DNA of 64,000 bases from Kitasatospora sp. NBC_00458 (GCF_036013975.1 NZ_CP107904.1:2542001-2606000); one strand, 5' to 3'; positions 9,765 through 20,592 are shown, numbered from the stretch's first letter. Notes: generated by a model from the sequence alone, not told the origin. Translations and numbers: made by a program.

Positions 9765-9796
9765 GTGCCGGTGCTGCCGGGTGCCCGGCGCCGGTG

Positions 9797-10849
<1,053 letters not shown>

Positions 10850-10952
10850 CTACTCCTCTTGATCGTGCTGTTCACAGCCGCACTCCGCCCATCATGCCTT
10901 GTGGCGGGCGGAATCCGGCCTGGTATTCCACGCTGTGAGAGCCCTCGACCGG

Positions 10953-11852
10953 TCAGTGGTCCAGACCAGTGGCCAGCTCCAGGGCCCGCGCGACCTCGGC
11001 CGGCCCGGCGGGCAGCAGCGGCAGCCGGACGTCCGCGGTCGGGATCCGCCCCTGCGCGTGCAGCACGCCCTTGACCACCGACGGGTTCGGCGCGGCGAAG
11101 GCGGCGACCGCCAGACCGGTCAGCCGGTGGCCCAGCGCGCGGGCGCGCGGCACGTCCCCGGCCTCCCAGGCCCCGGCCAGCTCGACGAACCGGGCGGTCG
11201 CCAGGTGGGCGGCGGCCAGGATGCCGCCGGCCGCGCCGAGCGCCAGCAGCGGCGCCAGGAAGGCGTCCTCCCCCGACAGCACGGCGAAGCCCTCCGGCGC
11301 CGCGGCGAGCAGCTCCACCGCGGCCTGGTCCACTCCGCCGGCGGCGTACTTCACGCCCACCACGCCCGGCAGGGCGGCCAGTTCCAGCAGCGCGCCGGCC
11401 GACAGCGCCTGCCCGGTCCGGTACGGGATGTGGTAGACGACCAGCGGCACCGAGCTGGCCTCGGCGAGCGCCCGGAAGTGCGCGACCGTGCCGGCCTCGC
11501 CGGGCCGGACGAAGGACGGCGCGGTGACCAGCGCGGCCGCCGTGCCGGGCACCCGGTCGGCCAGCCCGGCCAGCTCCGCCGCGGCCGCCCGGGTGTCCGG
11601 GCCGCCCGCGCCGACCAGCAGCCGGGCGCCGCGGTCGGCGCAGACGGCGGCGCAGACCTCGACCACCGCGCGCCGCTCGCCGGCGTCCAGGACGGCCGGT
11701 TCCCCGGTGGTGCCGAGTGCCACCAGTCCGGCGGCGCCGTCGTCCAGGACCGAGCCGGCCAGCTCCTCCAGCGCGTCCAGGGCGACCGAGCCGTCGGCGG
11801 CGAACGGGGTGATCAGCGGGACGAAGACGCCCCTGAGAGCCGTGTGTTCCAT
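10953..11852 (-). CDS. DapA-family (dihydrodipicolinate synthase-like) protein
   Basis: A 299-aa TIM-barrel aldolase of the DHDPS/N-acetylneuraminate lyase family. The GTTGEP substrate motif, the Schiff-base lysine in VVGVKYAAGG and the Y-x-x-P-x-R-T motif (YHIPYRTG) are present. The PYY motif that supplies the second catalytic tyrosine of true DHDPS reads APSF here, so the substrate may differ. The ATG at 11852 follows an AGGA site. The gene is 109 bp upstream of asd, whose product is the DHDPS substrate, and is divergent from a LysR regulator. Confidence 0.85.
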   Translation of the reverse strand: MEHTALRGVFVPLITPFAADGSVALDALEELAGSVLDDGAAGLVALGTTGEPAVLDAGERRAVVEVCAAVCADRGARLLVGAGGPDTRAAAAELAGLADRVPGTAAALVTAPSFVRPGEAGTVAHFRALAEASSVPLVVYHIPYRTGQALSAGALLELAALPGVVGVKYAAGGVDQAAVELLAAAPEGFAVLSGEDAFLAPLLALGAAGGILAAAHLATARFVELAGAWEAGDVPRARALGHRLTGLAVAAFAAPNPSVVKGVLHAQGRIPTADVRLPLLPAGPAEVARALELATGLDH

Positions 11853-11890
11853 GACGACGATCCTGCGGCCGACCGATCGCACAGGTCCAG

Positions 11891-11918
11891 TTCACATTTC
11901 CGAGGCTTCTCGTAAGCT
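11891..11918 (+). promoter_or_regulatory. Promoter of the LysR gene
   Basis: -35 TTCACA (11891-11896), 16-bp spacer, -10 TAAGCT (11913-11918), then 6 nt to the ATG at 11925. Leaderless or nearly so. The same 72-bp gap must hold the divergent promoter of the dapA-like gene, so it is the likely place for LysR binding. Confidence 0.55.
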
Positions 11919-11924
11919 GAGCCG

Positions 11925-12815
11925 ATGCTCGACGTACGACGCCTGCGCCTGCTGCGCGAACTCGCCCACCTCGGCACCATCGCCGCCGTCGCCGAGGCGC
12001 TCTCGTTCAGCCCTTCGGCGGTGTCCCAGCAGCTGTCCGTCCTGGAGAAGGAGGCCGGCGTCCCGCTCCTGGAACGCACCGGCCGCCGGGTCGCCCTCAC
12101 CCCGGCCGGGCTGAACCTGGTCCGGCACGCCGAGGCGGTGCTGGAGCGGCTGGAGCAGGCCGGCGCCGAACTCGCCCACGCCCGCGAGGGGCTGGCCGGC
12201 CCGCTGCGGATCGGCACCTACCCGTCGGCGGCCCGCGCGATCGTCCCCGCACTGCTCGCCGAACTGGCCGGCTGGCACCCCGGGCTGGAGCCGATGGTCA
12301 CCGAGGTCGACCCGGCCGCCGTGGCGGCGGCGCTGCGGGCCGGGGAGCTGGACGTCGCCCTGGTCCACGAGTACGACCTCGTCCCGGCCGAGCCGGAGCC
12401 GGGACTGGCACTGACCCGGCCGATCTTCACCGAGCCGATGTACCTCGCGGCCCGCGGCCCCGGCACCGTCTCCGACCAGCGCGCCGAACCCTGGATCCTC
12501 GCCCCGGCCGGCACGCTCTGCCACACGATGGCCGTCCGGGCCTGCGAGAGCGCCGGCTTCGCGCCCCGGGTCCGCCACCAGATCGACGACTTCGCCACCG
12601 TGCTCGCCCTGGTCGCGGCCGGCCAGGGCGTGGCGCTGGTGCCCCACCTGGGCACGGCGCAGCCGCCGCCCGGCGTCACCCTCACCCGGCTGCCGATGTA
12701 CCGCCGCACCCGCACCGCCTTCCGGGCCGGTGCGGGCGCCCACCCCGCGATCTCGGCGTTCGTCTCCGCCCTGCACGCCGCCGTCCCGCCGGGGCTGCGC
12801 GGCTCGGCGGTCTGA
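11925..12815 (+). CDS. LysR-family transcriptional regulator
   Basis: A 296-aa regulator. The winged HTH occupies residues 1-65 (LDVRRLRLLRELAHLGTIAA, AEALSFSPSAVSQQLSVLE, RRVALTPAG). The periplasmic-binding-like effector domain starts near LRIGTYPSAARAIVPALLAE. It is divergent from the dapA-like/asd pair, so it may control that pair; this is inferred from position only. It is convergent with dnaE, with 20 bp between the stops. Confidence 0.92.
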   Translation: MLDVRRLRLLRELAHLGTIAAVAEALSFSPSAVSQQLSVLEKEAGVPLLERTGRRVALTPAGLNLVRHAEAVLERLEQAGAELAHAREGLAGPLRIGTYPSAARAIVPALLAELAGWHPGLEPMVTEVDPAAVAAALRAGELDVALVHEYDLVPAEPEPGLALTRPIFTEPMYLAARGPGTVSDQRAEPWILAPAGTLCHTMAVRACESAGFAPRVRHQIDDFATVLALVAAGQGVALVPHLGTAQPPPGVTLTRLPMYRRTRTAFRAGAGAHPAISAFVSALHAAVPPGLRGSAV

Positions 12816-12835
12816 AGCCCCCGGGAGGACCGGCC

Positions 12836-15800
12836 TCAGTTCGCCAGGCAGCTCGGCCCGAGCAGCTGCTTGAGGTCCCCGAACAGCGCCGGGTCGGACT
12901 TGACCCGGTGCCGGTCCAGCCGCAGCACGGTGGTGGTGCCACCGCGCCGGAGGTGGACGTGCACCTCGGTGGTCCCCTTGTGGTGGGCCAGCACCTCACC
13001 GAGGCGGGTCACCACCGCCGGGTTGAGCCGGCTCTCCGCGATGGTCAGGGTGATCGGCAGCTGGGCGGCGACGTTCGTGAGGTCCGGCACCGCCAGCTCC
13101 ATGCCCATCAGCCGCGGCACGTCCTCCCGCTTGTCCAGCTTGCCCCGGACGAACACCACCGAGTCCTCGACCAGCAGTGCGGAGACCAGCTGGTAGCTGG
13201 CGGGGAAGAACATGCAGTCGATCGATCCCGCCAGGTCCTCGACGGTGGCGATCGCCCAGGCGTTGCCCTGTTTGGTCATCTTCCGCTGGAGGCCCGAGAT
13301 GATGCCGCCGATGGTGACGATCGTCCCGTCCGGCCGCTCCGCGAGGTCGGCCACCGCGCAGTCCGCCTTGTCGGCGAGGAGGTGCTCGATGCCGTGCAGC
13401 GGGTGCGAGGAGACGTAGAGGCCGAGCATCTCCCGCTCCTGGGTCAGCAGGAAGGCCTTGTCCCACTCCTCCTCGGAGAAGACGACGTCCAGCCCGAAGC
13501 TCGGCTCCTCGCTGACCGTGTCGCCGCCGAACAGGTCGAACTGCCCCTCGGCCTCCTTGCGCTTGACCCCGACGACGTTGTCGATCATCGGCTCGAACTC
13601 CGCGGTCAGACCCTTGCGGGTGTGCCCGAGCGAGTCGAAGGAGCCCGCCTTGATCAGCGATTCGACGGTCCGCTTGTTGCAGACCACCGACTCCACCTTC
13701 TCCAGGAAGTCCGGGAAGGACGTGAACTTCCCCTTCGCCCTCCTGGTCCGGATCATCGACTCGACGACCGGCCCGCCGACGTTGCGGATGGCGGTCAGGC
13801 CGAACCGGACGAGGGTGTCCCCGTGCGGGGTGAAGTCGGAGTCCGACTCGTTGACGTCCGGCGGGAGCACCTGGATGCCCATCTTGCGGCACTCGTTGAG
13901 GTAGACCGCCGACTTGTCCTTGTCGTCCTTGACCGAGGTCAGCAGCCCGGACATGTACTCGGCCGGGTAGTTGGCCTTGAGGTACGCCGTCCAGTACGAG
14001 ACCAGTCCGTACCCGGCGGTGTGCGCCTTGTTGAACGCGTAGCCGGAGAAGGGCACCAGGACGTCCCAGACCGCCTGGATCGCCGCGTCCGAGTAGCCGT
14101 GCTCGCGGCAGCCCCGCTGGAACGGGACGAACTCGGCCTCCAGGATCTCCTTCTTCTTCTTGCCCATGGCACGGCGCAGCAGGTCGGCCTGGCCGAGCGA
14201 GTAGCCGGCCAGGATCTGCGCGGCCTTCTGCACCTGCTCCTGGTAGACGATCAGGCCGTACGTCGGCTTGAGGATCTCCTCCAGGGGCTTCTCCAGCTCC
14301 GGGTGGATCGGGGTGATCTCCTGCTGCCCGTTCTTGCGCAGCGCGTAGTTGGTGTGCGAGTTGACGCCCATCGGGCCGGGCCGGTAGAGCGCCAGGACGG
14401 CGGAGATGTCCTCGAAGTTGTCGGGCTTCATCAGGCGCAGCAGCGAGCGCATGGGGCCGCCGTCGAGCTGGAACACGCCGAGCGTGTCGCCGCGCGCCAG
14501 CAGCTCGTAGGTCGGCTTGTCGTCCAGGGGCAGATCGAGCAGGTTGATCTTGACCCCCTTGTTCCGCTCGATCGCCTTGACGGCGTCGTCCATGATCGTC
14601 AGGTTGCGCAGGCCGAGGAAGTCCATCTTGAGAAGGCCGAGGCCCTCGCAGGTGGGGTAGTCGAACTGCGTGATGGTGACGCCGTCGGTGTGCCGGGTCC
14701 AGACCGGGATGTGGTCGGTCAGCGGCTCGGCGGACATGATGACGCCGGCGGCGTGCACACCGGGCTGGCGGATCAGCCCCTCGATGCCGCGCGCGGTGTC
14801 GATCACCTTGCGGACGTCCGGGTCGTTCTCGTACAGCCCGCGGATCTCGCCGGCCTCGCCGTAGCGCGGGTGGCTGGAGTCCGTGATGCCGGACAGCGGG
14901 ATGCCCTTGCCCATGACGTCCGGCGGCATCGCCTTGGTGATCCGGTCGCCCATCGCGTACGGGTAGCCCAGGACCCGCGAGGAGTCCTTGATGGCGGCCT
15001 TCGCCTTGATGGTGCCGTACGTGACGATCATGGCGACCTTGTCGGACCCCCACTTCTCCGTCACGTACCGGATCACGTCACCGCGCCGGCGCTCGTCGAA
15101 GTCGATGTCGACGTCGGGCATGGAGATGCGCTCGGGGTTGAGGAAGCGCTCGAAGATCAGGCCGTGCGGGATGGGGTCGAGGTCGGTGATGCCCATCGCG
15201 AAGGCGACCAGCGACCCGGCCGCCGACCCGCGGCCCGGACCCACCGCGATGCCCTGGCTCTTCGCCCACATGATGAAGTCGGCGACGACGAGGAAGTACG
15301 CCGGGAACCCCATCTGGATGATGGTGTCCATCTCGTACTCGGCGAGCTTCTTGTGCTCCTCGTCGTACCCGCCCGGGAAGCGCCAGTCCATGCCGGCCCA
15401 CACCTGGGACTTGAAGAAGTCCGCCTCGGACTCGAAGCCCTCCGGGATCGGGAAGCGCGGCATCAGGTTCTTGAACTCGAACATGCCCGCGGTGTCGACC
15501 CGCGAGGCGACCAGCAGCTGGCTGTTGCGGCAGCCCTCCTGCCAGACGTCCGAGGAGTCCAGCCCGTACATCTCGGCGGCCGACTTGATGTAGTAGCCGG
15601 TGCCGTCGAAGCGGAAGCGGTCCGGGTCCGAGAGGTTCTTGCCGGTCTGCACGCAGAGCAGCAGGTCGTGCGCGCCCGCGTCGCCCTCGGTGGTGTAGTG
15701 CGAGTCGTTGGTGACCACCGGCGGGATGCCGAGCTTGCGGCCGATCTCGACCAGCCCGTCCCGGACCCGCTTCTCGATGTCCAGGCCGTGGTCCATCAGC

Positions 15801-16369
15801 TCCAGGAAGTAGTTCTCCCGGCCGAAGATGTCCTGGTAGTCGGCGGCGGACTTGAGCGCCTCGTCGAAGTGCCCCAGCCGCAGCCGGGTCTGCACCTCGC
15901 CGGACGGGCAGCCGGTGGTGGCCATCAGGCCGGCCGCGTGCTCGGCGATGATCTCCCTGTCCATCCGGGGCCACTTCACCAGCCAGCCCTCGGCGTACGA
16001 GCGCGAGGTCAGCTTGAAGAGGTTGTGCAGGCCCTCCTTGTTCCGGGCCCAGATGGTCTTGTGGGTGTAGGCGCCGGACGCGGAGACGTCGTCCTTCTTC
16101 TGGTGCGGCTGGCCCCACAGGATGCGCTTGGTGTTGGACCGGGACTCCGGGGCGACGTACGCCTCGATCCCGATCACCGGGGTGATCCCCGCGGCGGTGG
16201 CCTGCTTGTGGAACTCGGCGGCGCCGTACATGTTCCCGTGGTCGGTCATCGCGACGTGGGTCTGGCCCAGCCGCTCGACCTCCTTGAACAACTGCTTCAG
16301 CCGGGCGGCACCGTCCAGCATCGAGTACTCGGTGTGGACGTGCAGATGCGCGTACGGCTGGTCGCTCAA
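12836..16369 (-). CDS. dnaE: DNA polymerase III alpha subunit
   Basis: The 1177-aa replicative polymerase catalytic subunit. An N-terminal PHP domain starts with HLHVHTEYSMLDG and continues with MTDHGNMYG. The palm carries the catalytic aspartates in PDVDIDFDERRR near residues 416-427. The YRPGPM and KMDFLGLRNL segments follow, then the helix-hairpin-helix and OB regions of the C-terminus (GGIISGLQRKMTKQG). The start is TTG at 16369, supported by a GGAGG site 7 nt upstream. Length fits actinobacterial DnaE1. Single gene; the upstream gene is divergent. Confidence 0.98.
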   Translation of the reverse strand: MSDQPYAHLHVHTEYSMLDGAARLKQLFKEVERLGQTHVAMTDHGNMYGAAEFHKQATAAGITPVIGIEAYVAPESRSNTKRILWGQPHQKKDDVSASGAYTHKTIWARNKEGLHNLFKLTSRSYAEGWLVKWPRMDREIIAEHAAGLMATTGCPSGEVQTRLRLGHFDEALKSAADYQDIFGRENYFLELMDHGLDIEKRVRDGLVEIGRKLGIPPVVTNDSHYTTEGDAGAHDLLLCVQTGKNLSDPDRFRFDGTGYYIKSAAEMYGLDSSDVWQEGCRNSQLLVASRVDTAGMFEFKNLMPRFPIPEGFESEADFFKSQVWAGMDWRFPGGYDEEHKKLAEYEMDTIIQMGFPAYFLVVADFIMWAKSQGIAVGPGRGSAAGSLVAFAMGITDLDPIPHGLIFERFLNPERISMPDVDIDFDERRRGDVIRYVTEKWGSDKVAMIVTYGTIKAKAAIKDSSRVLGYPYAMGDRITKAMPPDVMGKGIPLSGITDSSHPRYGEAGEIRGLYENDPDVRKVIDTARGIEGLIRQPGVHAAGVIMSAEPLTDHIPVWTRHTDGVTITQFDYPTCEGLGLLKMDFLGLRNLTIMDDAVKAIERNKGVKINLLDLPLDDKPTYELLARGDTLGVFQLDGGPMRSLLRLMKPDNFEDISAVLALYRPGPMGVNSHTNYALRKNGQQEITPIHPELEKPLEEILKPTYGLIVYQEQVQKAAQILAGYSLGQADLLRRAMGKKKKEILEAEFVPFQRGCREHGYSDAAIQAVWDVLVPFSGYAFNKAHTAGYGLVSYWTAYLKANYPAEYMSGLLTSVKDDKDKSAVYLNECRKMGIQVLPPDVNESDSDFTPHGDTLVRFGLTAIRNVGGPVVESMIRTRRAKGKFTSFPDFLEKVESVVCNKRTVESLIKAGSFDSLGHTRKGLTAEFEPMIDNVVGVKRKEAEGQFDLFGGDTVSEEPSFGLDVVFSEEEWDKAFLLTQEREMLGLYVSSHPLHGIEHLLADKADCAVADLAERPDGTIVTIGGIISGLQRKMTKQGNAWAIATVEDLAGSIDCMFFPASYQLVSALLVEDSVVFVRGKLDKREDVPRLMGMELAVPDLTNVAAQLPITLTIAESRLNPAVVTRLGEVLAHHKGTTEVHVHLRRGGTTTVLRLDRHRVKSDPALFGDLKQLLGPSCLAN

Positions 16370-16556
16370 GGCGGGGCCTCCGGAGGCTCGTGCTGTCTGG
16401 TTGACCGGCGAACGCCCAGGTCACAGAGGGTGCCCGGAAACAGTTGCGGTCCGAGCCACCGACAGGGCCCGGACCGGCACTCACACGTTCACGCTCCTAC
16501 TCTAGCCTCCGAACGCACTCGCCCCAGGCCACCCGCCACGCATCGAAGGACCGCCC

Positions 16557-17885
16557 ATGCCGCACCAGCAGCCCCCCGCCACCGACCGCGCCGAGACGGT
16601 GCTCAGCGTCTTCGACGCGGCCTTCGGCGACCTCCTCGCCCAGGATCCGGCGGCGTTCCGGGTGAAGTTCCGGAAGATGGCGGCCTCCGCCTTCGCCTTC
16701 TACCGGGGCACCGCCGGCCTCTACTACGCGGACCTCACCACTGAGCCGTTCGAGTCGTTCGGCGCGCCGTTCCTCGACGAGCGCACCAGCCGGGTCTGGA
16801 TCCACGGCGACCTGCACGCGGAGAACTTCGGCACCTACCTGAACGCCGAGGGCCGCCTGGTCTTCAACGTCAACGACTTCGACGAGGCCTACGTCGGCGC
16901 CTTCACCTGGGACGTCCAGCGCCTCGCCGCCTCGCTCGCCCTGATCGGCTACGCCAAGGCGCTCTCCGACGACACCATCACCGAACTGGTGACCGCCTTC
17001 GCCACCGCCTACCGGACCCGGATCGCCGCCCACGTCACCTCCGGCGACGCCGACCCGTACACCCTGGACACCGCCACCGGCCCGGTCCTCGACACCCTCC
17101 GGCAGGCCCGGCTGCGGACCCGGGTCTCGCTCCTCGACGGCGACACCGTCATCGAGGGCTACGACCGCCGCTTCCGCCTCGGCGGCGGCGCGATCGAGCT
17201 CGACGAGCCCACCAAGGCCGAGGTGCTGGCCGCGTTCGAGGACTACCTGACCACCCTGCCGCCGGCCTCCCGCACCCGCCCCGCCGCACTGCGGGTCAAG
17301 GACGTGGTCGGCCGCCGCGGGATCGGGATCGGCTCGGCCGGCCTGCCCTCGTACAACCTGCTGCTCGAAGGGCACACCGACGCCCTGGAGAACGACGTCA
17401 TCATCTACATGAAGCAGGGCCAGACCCCGGCCGTCTCCCGTCACGTCACCGACCCCGCGATCGCCGGGTACTTCGAGCACGAGGGCCACCGCACGGTGAT
17501 CTCCCAGCGCGCCCTCCAGGCCCACAGCGACCCGTGGCTCGGGTACACGACACTGCGCGGCCGCGGCCAGCTGGTCGCCGAGGTCTCCCCGTACGCGACG
17601 GACCTCGACTGGCGGGACCTCAACGAGCTGCCCGACCTGCTCGCCGTCACCGCGTACCTCGGCCGGGCCACCGCCACCATGCACGCGGCGGCCGACGAGT
17701 CCTCCAGCGGCCACACCCTGGTGCCGTTCTCCACCGAGCACGCCATCCACGAGGCGATCTCCCGCGACGAGGCCGGGTTCACGGCGATGCTGGTCGAATT
17801 CGCCCACGCCTACGGCGCCCGGGCGCGCGCCGACCACCAGCTCTTCGTCGACCTCTACCGCAACGGCCGCATCCCCGGCCTCTGA
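16557..17885 (+). CDS. DUF2252 family protein
   Basis: A 442-aa protein whose central motifs resemble a phosphotransferase/kinase-like fold: VWIHGDLHAENFGTY (HGDxHxxN) and VFNVNDFDEAYVG (DFD). C-terminal regions include GIGSAGLPSYNLLLEG and a late VEFAHAYGARARADH segment. These are features of DUF2252 proteins, which have no established reaction. The ATG at 16557 follows a GAAGGA site. Divergent from dnaE and nearly abutting (10 bp) the convergent gene downstream. Confidence 0.87.
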   Translation: MPHQQPPATDRAETVLSVFDAAFGDLLAQDPAAFRVKFRKMAASAFAFYRGTAGLYYADLTTEPFESFGAPFLDERTSRVWIHGDLHAENFGTYLNAEGRLVFNVNDFDEAYVGAFTWDVQRLAASLALIGYAKALSDDTITELVTAFATAYRTRIAAHVTSGDADPYTLDTATGPVLDTLRQARLRTRVSLLDGDTVIEGYDRRFRLGGGAIELDEPTKAEVLAAFEDYLTTLPPASRTRPAALRVKDVVGRRGIGIGSAGLPSYNLLLEGHTDALENDVIIYMKQGQTPAVSRHVTDPAIAGYFEHEGHRTVISQRALQAHSDPWLGYTTLRGRGQLVAEVSPYATDLDWRDLNELPDLLAVTAYLGRATATMHAAADESSSGHTLVPFSTEHAIHEAISRDEAGFTAMLVEFAHAYGARARADHQLFVDLYRNGRIPGL

Positions 17886-17895
17886 CCACCCCCGG

Positions 17896-19107
17896 TCACC
17901 CCCGGGTCAGGGCCGCCAGCCGCTCCCCGGCGGCGGCCCTGACCTCGGGCTCCTCCAACACGTCGTCCCGCAGGTAGGCCAACCGCTCCCTGACCTCCGC
18001 CCGGTCCTGCGCGTGCCGCACCCCGAGCAGCCGGGCCGCGTCCTCGCAGTCCCAGAGGCACTCCAGGTACACCTTGTCCAGGCCCATCCGATCGATCTCC
18101 GCCAGCGCCTCCAGGTAGCTCACGCGCTCGTACGAGTGCGGCGTCCACAACCAGAACCGCCGGAGCAGCGACACCGCGTCCCGGGCCTCCGCCCCGAACC
18201 GCCGAAGCCCCTCGGCCGTCCTCATCGGCCCGCACCACCGCCGCCCCGCCCAATCCCGCTCCAGGTCTGCGACCAGCACCGGGACGTCCTCGACCGTCCC
18301 GTGCTCGGTCAGCACCCTGTGGCCCAACAACCGCAGCCATCCAGGCTCCGTCACCGCGGCCCACTCCCGCGCGGCGGGCACCGCCAAGGGCCCGAGCTTC
18401 TCGACCACCCCGATCAGCGGCCACAGGATGTGCTTCCCGTCCGCCGTCCCCAGCGACGGCACCAGGGGGATCACCCCGGGCTCCGGACCCCGGTCGTCGA
18501 TCACGTCGAGCGCGGCGGTCCTGCGCTCCTCCGACTCCCCCGAATCCGCCAGCAGCTCCAGCAGCCCGGCATTGTCGACGCCCGCCAACGGCTTCCGCTC
18601 CCAAGGCCCGTGCACCGGCCCCGGCCCGGCCAGCTCCCACCGGTACCAAGGCTCCCCCCAGCGGTCCTCAGGGTCCCGCTCCGCCCGCTCCCGCCCGATC
18701 TCCGCCAGGTCGTCCCACCACTCCACCGGCCAGCGGCACGCCATCTCCTCCAGCGCCGCGACCCAGTGCTCCCCCTCCTTCACATACGCCCGCAGCGCCT
18801 CCCGGGCCTCCCCCGAGCCGTCCAGCGCCAGCAGCCCCAACACCCGGGCCGCCCGCTCGCTCGCCACTTCCCCCTTGCCCAGCCCCTCCACCACCGGCCC
18901 CAGCGGCAGCTCCAAGTCCCTCACCAGCCGGGCCAGGTAGAGCCCCCGCCGGTCGACCGAGTCCCACCGCCAGTCCCACCGGACGCACCCGTAGACCACC
19001 TCGGCGGCGGCCGCCGGATCCTCGGCGGCCATCCGCGCCCCGAGCCCCCGCCCCCGCTGCACCAGCCCCGCCAGCGTCGCCGCCGGCGCATACCGCCCGT
19101 CACTCAT
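17896..19107 (-). CDS. Helical-repeat (HEAT-like) protein of unknown function
   Basis: A 403-aa soluble protein that I do not recognise by name. It is rich in Leu, Trp and Arg and is made of helical segments of HEAT/armadillo character (ASERAARVLGLLALDGSGEA, EERRTAALDVIDDRGPEPGV, EVRAAAGERLAALTRG at the end). No catalytic motif or membrane segment is visible. The start is ATG 19107 with a GGGGGG site; ATG 19113 is possible. It overlaps the end of the upstream anti-sigma-like ATPase gene by a few bases, so the two are probably co-expressed. Confidence 0.75.
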   Translation of the reverse strand: MSDGRYAPAATLAGLVQRGRGLGARMAAEDPAAAAEVVYGCVRWDWRWDSVDRRGLYLARLVRDLELPLGPVVEGLGKGEVASERAARVLGLLALDGSGEAREALRAYVKEGEHWVAALEEMACRWPVEWWDDLAEIGRERAERDPEDRWGEPWYRWELAGPGPVHGPWERKPLAGVDNAGLLELLADSGESEERRTAALDVIDDRGPEPGVIPLVPSLGTADGKHILWPLIGVVEKLGPLAVPAAREWAAVTEPGWLRLLGHRVLTEHGTVEDVPVLVADLERDWAGRRWCGPMRTAEGLRRFGAEARDAVSLLRRFWLWTPHSYERVSYLEALAEIDRMGLDKVYLECLWDCEDAARLLGVRHAQDRAEVRERLAYLRDDVLEEPEVRAAAGERLAALTRG

Positions 19108-19531
19108 CACCATCCCCCCATCCTCCCCTCCCCCGCACGTCCACCACGGCGCAGACCACCTTCCCGTCCGGCAACGGCTCCCACCACCAGCCCGGCGCCA
19201 ACCGCCGCACCATGACGAGCCCCCGCCCATGCTCGTCACCATCTCGCCGTGCCCGACCACTGACGAACCCCGGGCAGGAGTCACTCACCCGGATCACCAC
19301 GGCACCCGCCGCGACCGTCCGAAGCGAGACCCCGACAGCACTCCCGCCCGCATGCACGACCGCATTGGTCACCAGCTCGGTGACCACCAGTTCGAACTCC
19401 AGCAGGTCGTCCCGACCAACGCCCCACGCCCTGACCTCCGCCACCGCCCTGTGCCGCACATAACTAACGGCTTCCGATCGAGAAGGGACAAACCATGACA
19501 CTTGCCGGAAATCGGTCTCGACGAGCAGCAT
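19100..19531 (-). CDS. ATP-binding protein, RsbW-like anti-sigma kinase fold
   Basis: A 143-aa HATPase_c domain protein with N-box ELVTNAVVHA, G1 motif DSCPG and G2 motif GRGLVMV. Such proteins act as anti-sigma or regulatory ATPases. The ATG at 19531 is supported by AGGAG 8 nt upstream. It is divergent from the XRE regulator and DUF397 gene, and this trio is the WhiJ-type module repeated many times in streptomycete genomes and linked to development or secondary metabolism. Partner and target are unknown. Confidence 0.87.
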   Translation of the reverse strand: MLLVETDFRQVSWFVPSRSEAVSYVRHRAVAEVRAWGVGRDDLLEFELVVTELVTNAVVHAGGSAVGVSLRTVAAGAVVIRVSDSCPGFVSGRARRDGDEHGRGLVMVRRLAPGWWWEPLPDGKVVCAVVDVRGRGGWGDGDE

Positions 19532-19652
19532 CAAGATCACTCCTGTGGGATCACGCACGGAGGAAACGGGCGACATCCAAGCCGCGGACTGCCACGCGCT
19601 CAGCACGCTCCGCAGCCATCGCCAGCATGCCCCGGCAAGCAAGAGGTAGGCA

Positions 19653-19672
19653 ATATTCCAGGAAATATTCCT
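19653..19672. promoter_or_regulatory. Candidate operator: two direct AATATTCC copies
   Basis: AATATTCC occurs at 19653-19660 and 19665-19672, 12 nt apart, with a nested GGAAATATTCC near-palindrome. It is a striking AT-rich patch in a GC-rich region, inside the divergent gap between the ATPase and XRE genes. Probable binding site of the XRE regulator; inference only. Confidence 0.4.
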
Positions 19673-19716
19673 ACTTACGAGCTACCTCATCGGGCCACAG
19701 GTGGCACACTGCTGCC

Positions 19717-20592
19717 ATGGCAAGGAAGACAAGCCCGACCCCGCCATCGGTATACCGGCGTCAGCTCTCCTCTCGTCTCAAGGAGTTGAGAGCAGAGATC
19801 GGCCTGACACTGACCGAGGTGTGCGCCGTCGTGGAAGTCAGCCAGGGCTCGCTGAGCCGCATTGAGAACGGCGACCGCGGGACAACCCCATTGCTCGCCA
19901 AGGCTCTTCTGGACTGCTACGGGATAACGGACCCTGCCGCCCGCGAGGACATCCTCGACCTGGTCCGCGCCGACGCGGCCCAGCGGCAGCCGTGGTGGAA
20001 GAAGTACTCCGCCGTCATCAACACCACGAAGTACGGCGGCTACCTGACTCTTGAGGCGAGCGCTGTCTCACTTCGCACGTATGAGTCCCTGCTGATCCCG
20101 GGGCTTCTCCAAACCGAGGACCACGCCCGTCAGGTCATCACCAGCATGCGGTTCGACCTTCGGCCCGACCAGATCGAAGCTCTGGTCAAGGTCAGAATGG
20201 GCCGCCGAAGGCTGTTGGAGGGCGATGACTCCGTCGAGTTGTGGGCCGTGATCGACGAAGCCGCCCTCCATCGGATCGACGACCCCGCGACTCTGCGCGG
20301 CCAGCTCGAACACCTGCTGGAGGCGATGTCGCAACCGAACATCACGGTGCAACTCCTGCCCTTCAGTGCGGGCTTCCATCCAGGGCTGGACGGCCCATTC
20401 GTCATCATGGACTTCGCCAAGCCCAACCCAGGCGTGGTGTGGATGGAGAATGGCCCCAACTCGGTGTACTTCGAGGGCGCGGATGAGCTGTACCACTACA
20501 GCCGGGTCTTCGATCATCTGCGAGCACTGGCCCTCGGCCCGCCCGAGACCCATGCTCGTCTGGCCAAGATGCTCAAGGAGAGCCGCACGTGA
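19717..20592 (+). CDS. XRE-family regulator with C-terminal DUF5753 (WhiJ-like)
   Basis: A 291-aa protein. The N-terminal HTH covers about residues 15-75 (LKELRAEIGLTLTEV, VSQGSLSRIENGDRG). The C-terminal sensor-like region is DUF5753-like (LRTYESLLIPGLLQTEDHAR, VELWAVIDEAALHR, ITVQLLPFSAGFHPGLDGPF, VYFEGADELYHYSRVFDHLR). This architecture is typical of WhiJ paralogues. The ATG at 19717 begins MARKTS, right before the HTH. Its stop overlaps the DUF397 start (GTGA). Confidence 0.92.
   Translation: MARKTSPTPPSVYRRQLSSRLKELRAEIGLTLTEVCAVVEVSQGSLSRIENGDRGTTPLLAKALLDCYGITDPAAREDILDLVRADAAQRQPWWKKYSAVINTTKYGGYLTLEASAVSLRTYESLLIPGLLQTEDHARQVITSMRFDLRPDQIEALVKVRMGRRRLLEGDDSVELWAVIDEAALHRIDDPATLRGQLEHLLEAMSQPNITVQLLPFSAGFHPGLDGPFVIMDFAKPNPGVVWMENGPNSVYFEGADELYHYSRVFDHLRALALGPPETHARLAKMLKESRT

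Noticed and set aside
12908..16744. A 1278-codon open frame antisense to dnaE
   Set aside because: Composition (Arg/Gly/Val/Asp/His runs) is typical of the complement of GC-rich genes; dnaE on the other strand is unambiguous.
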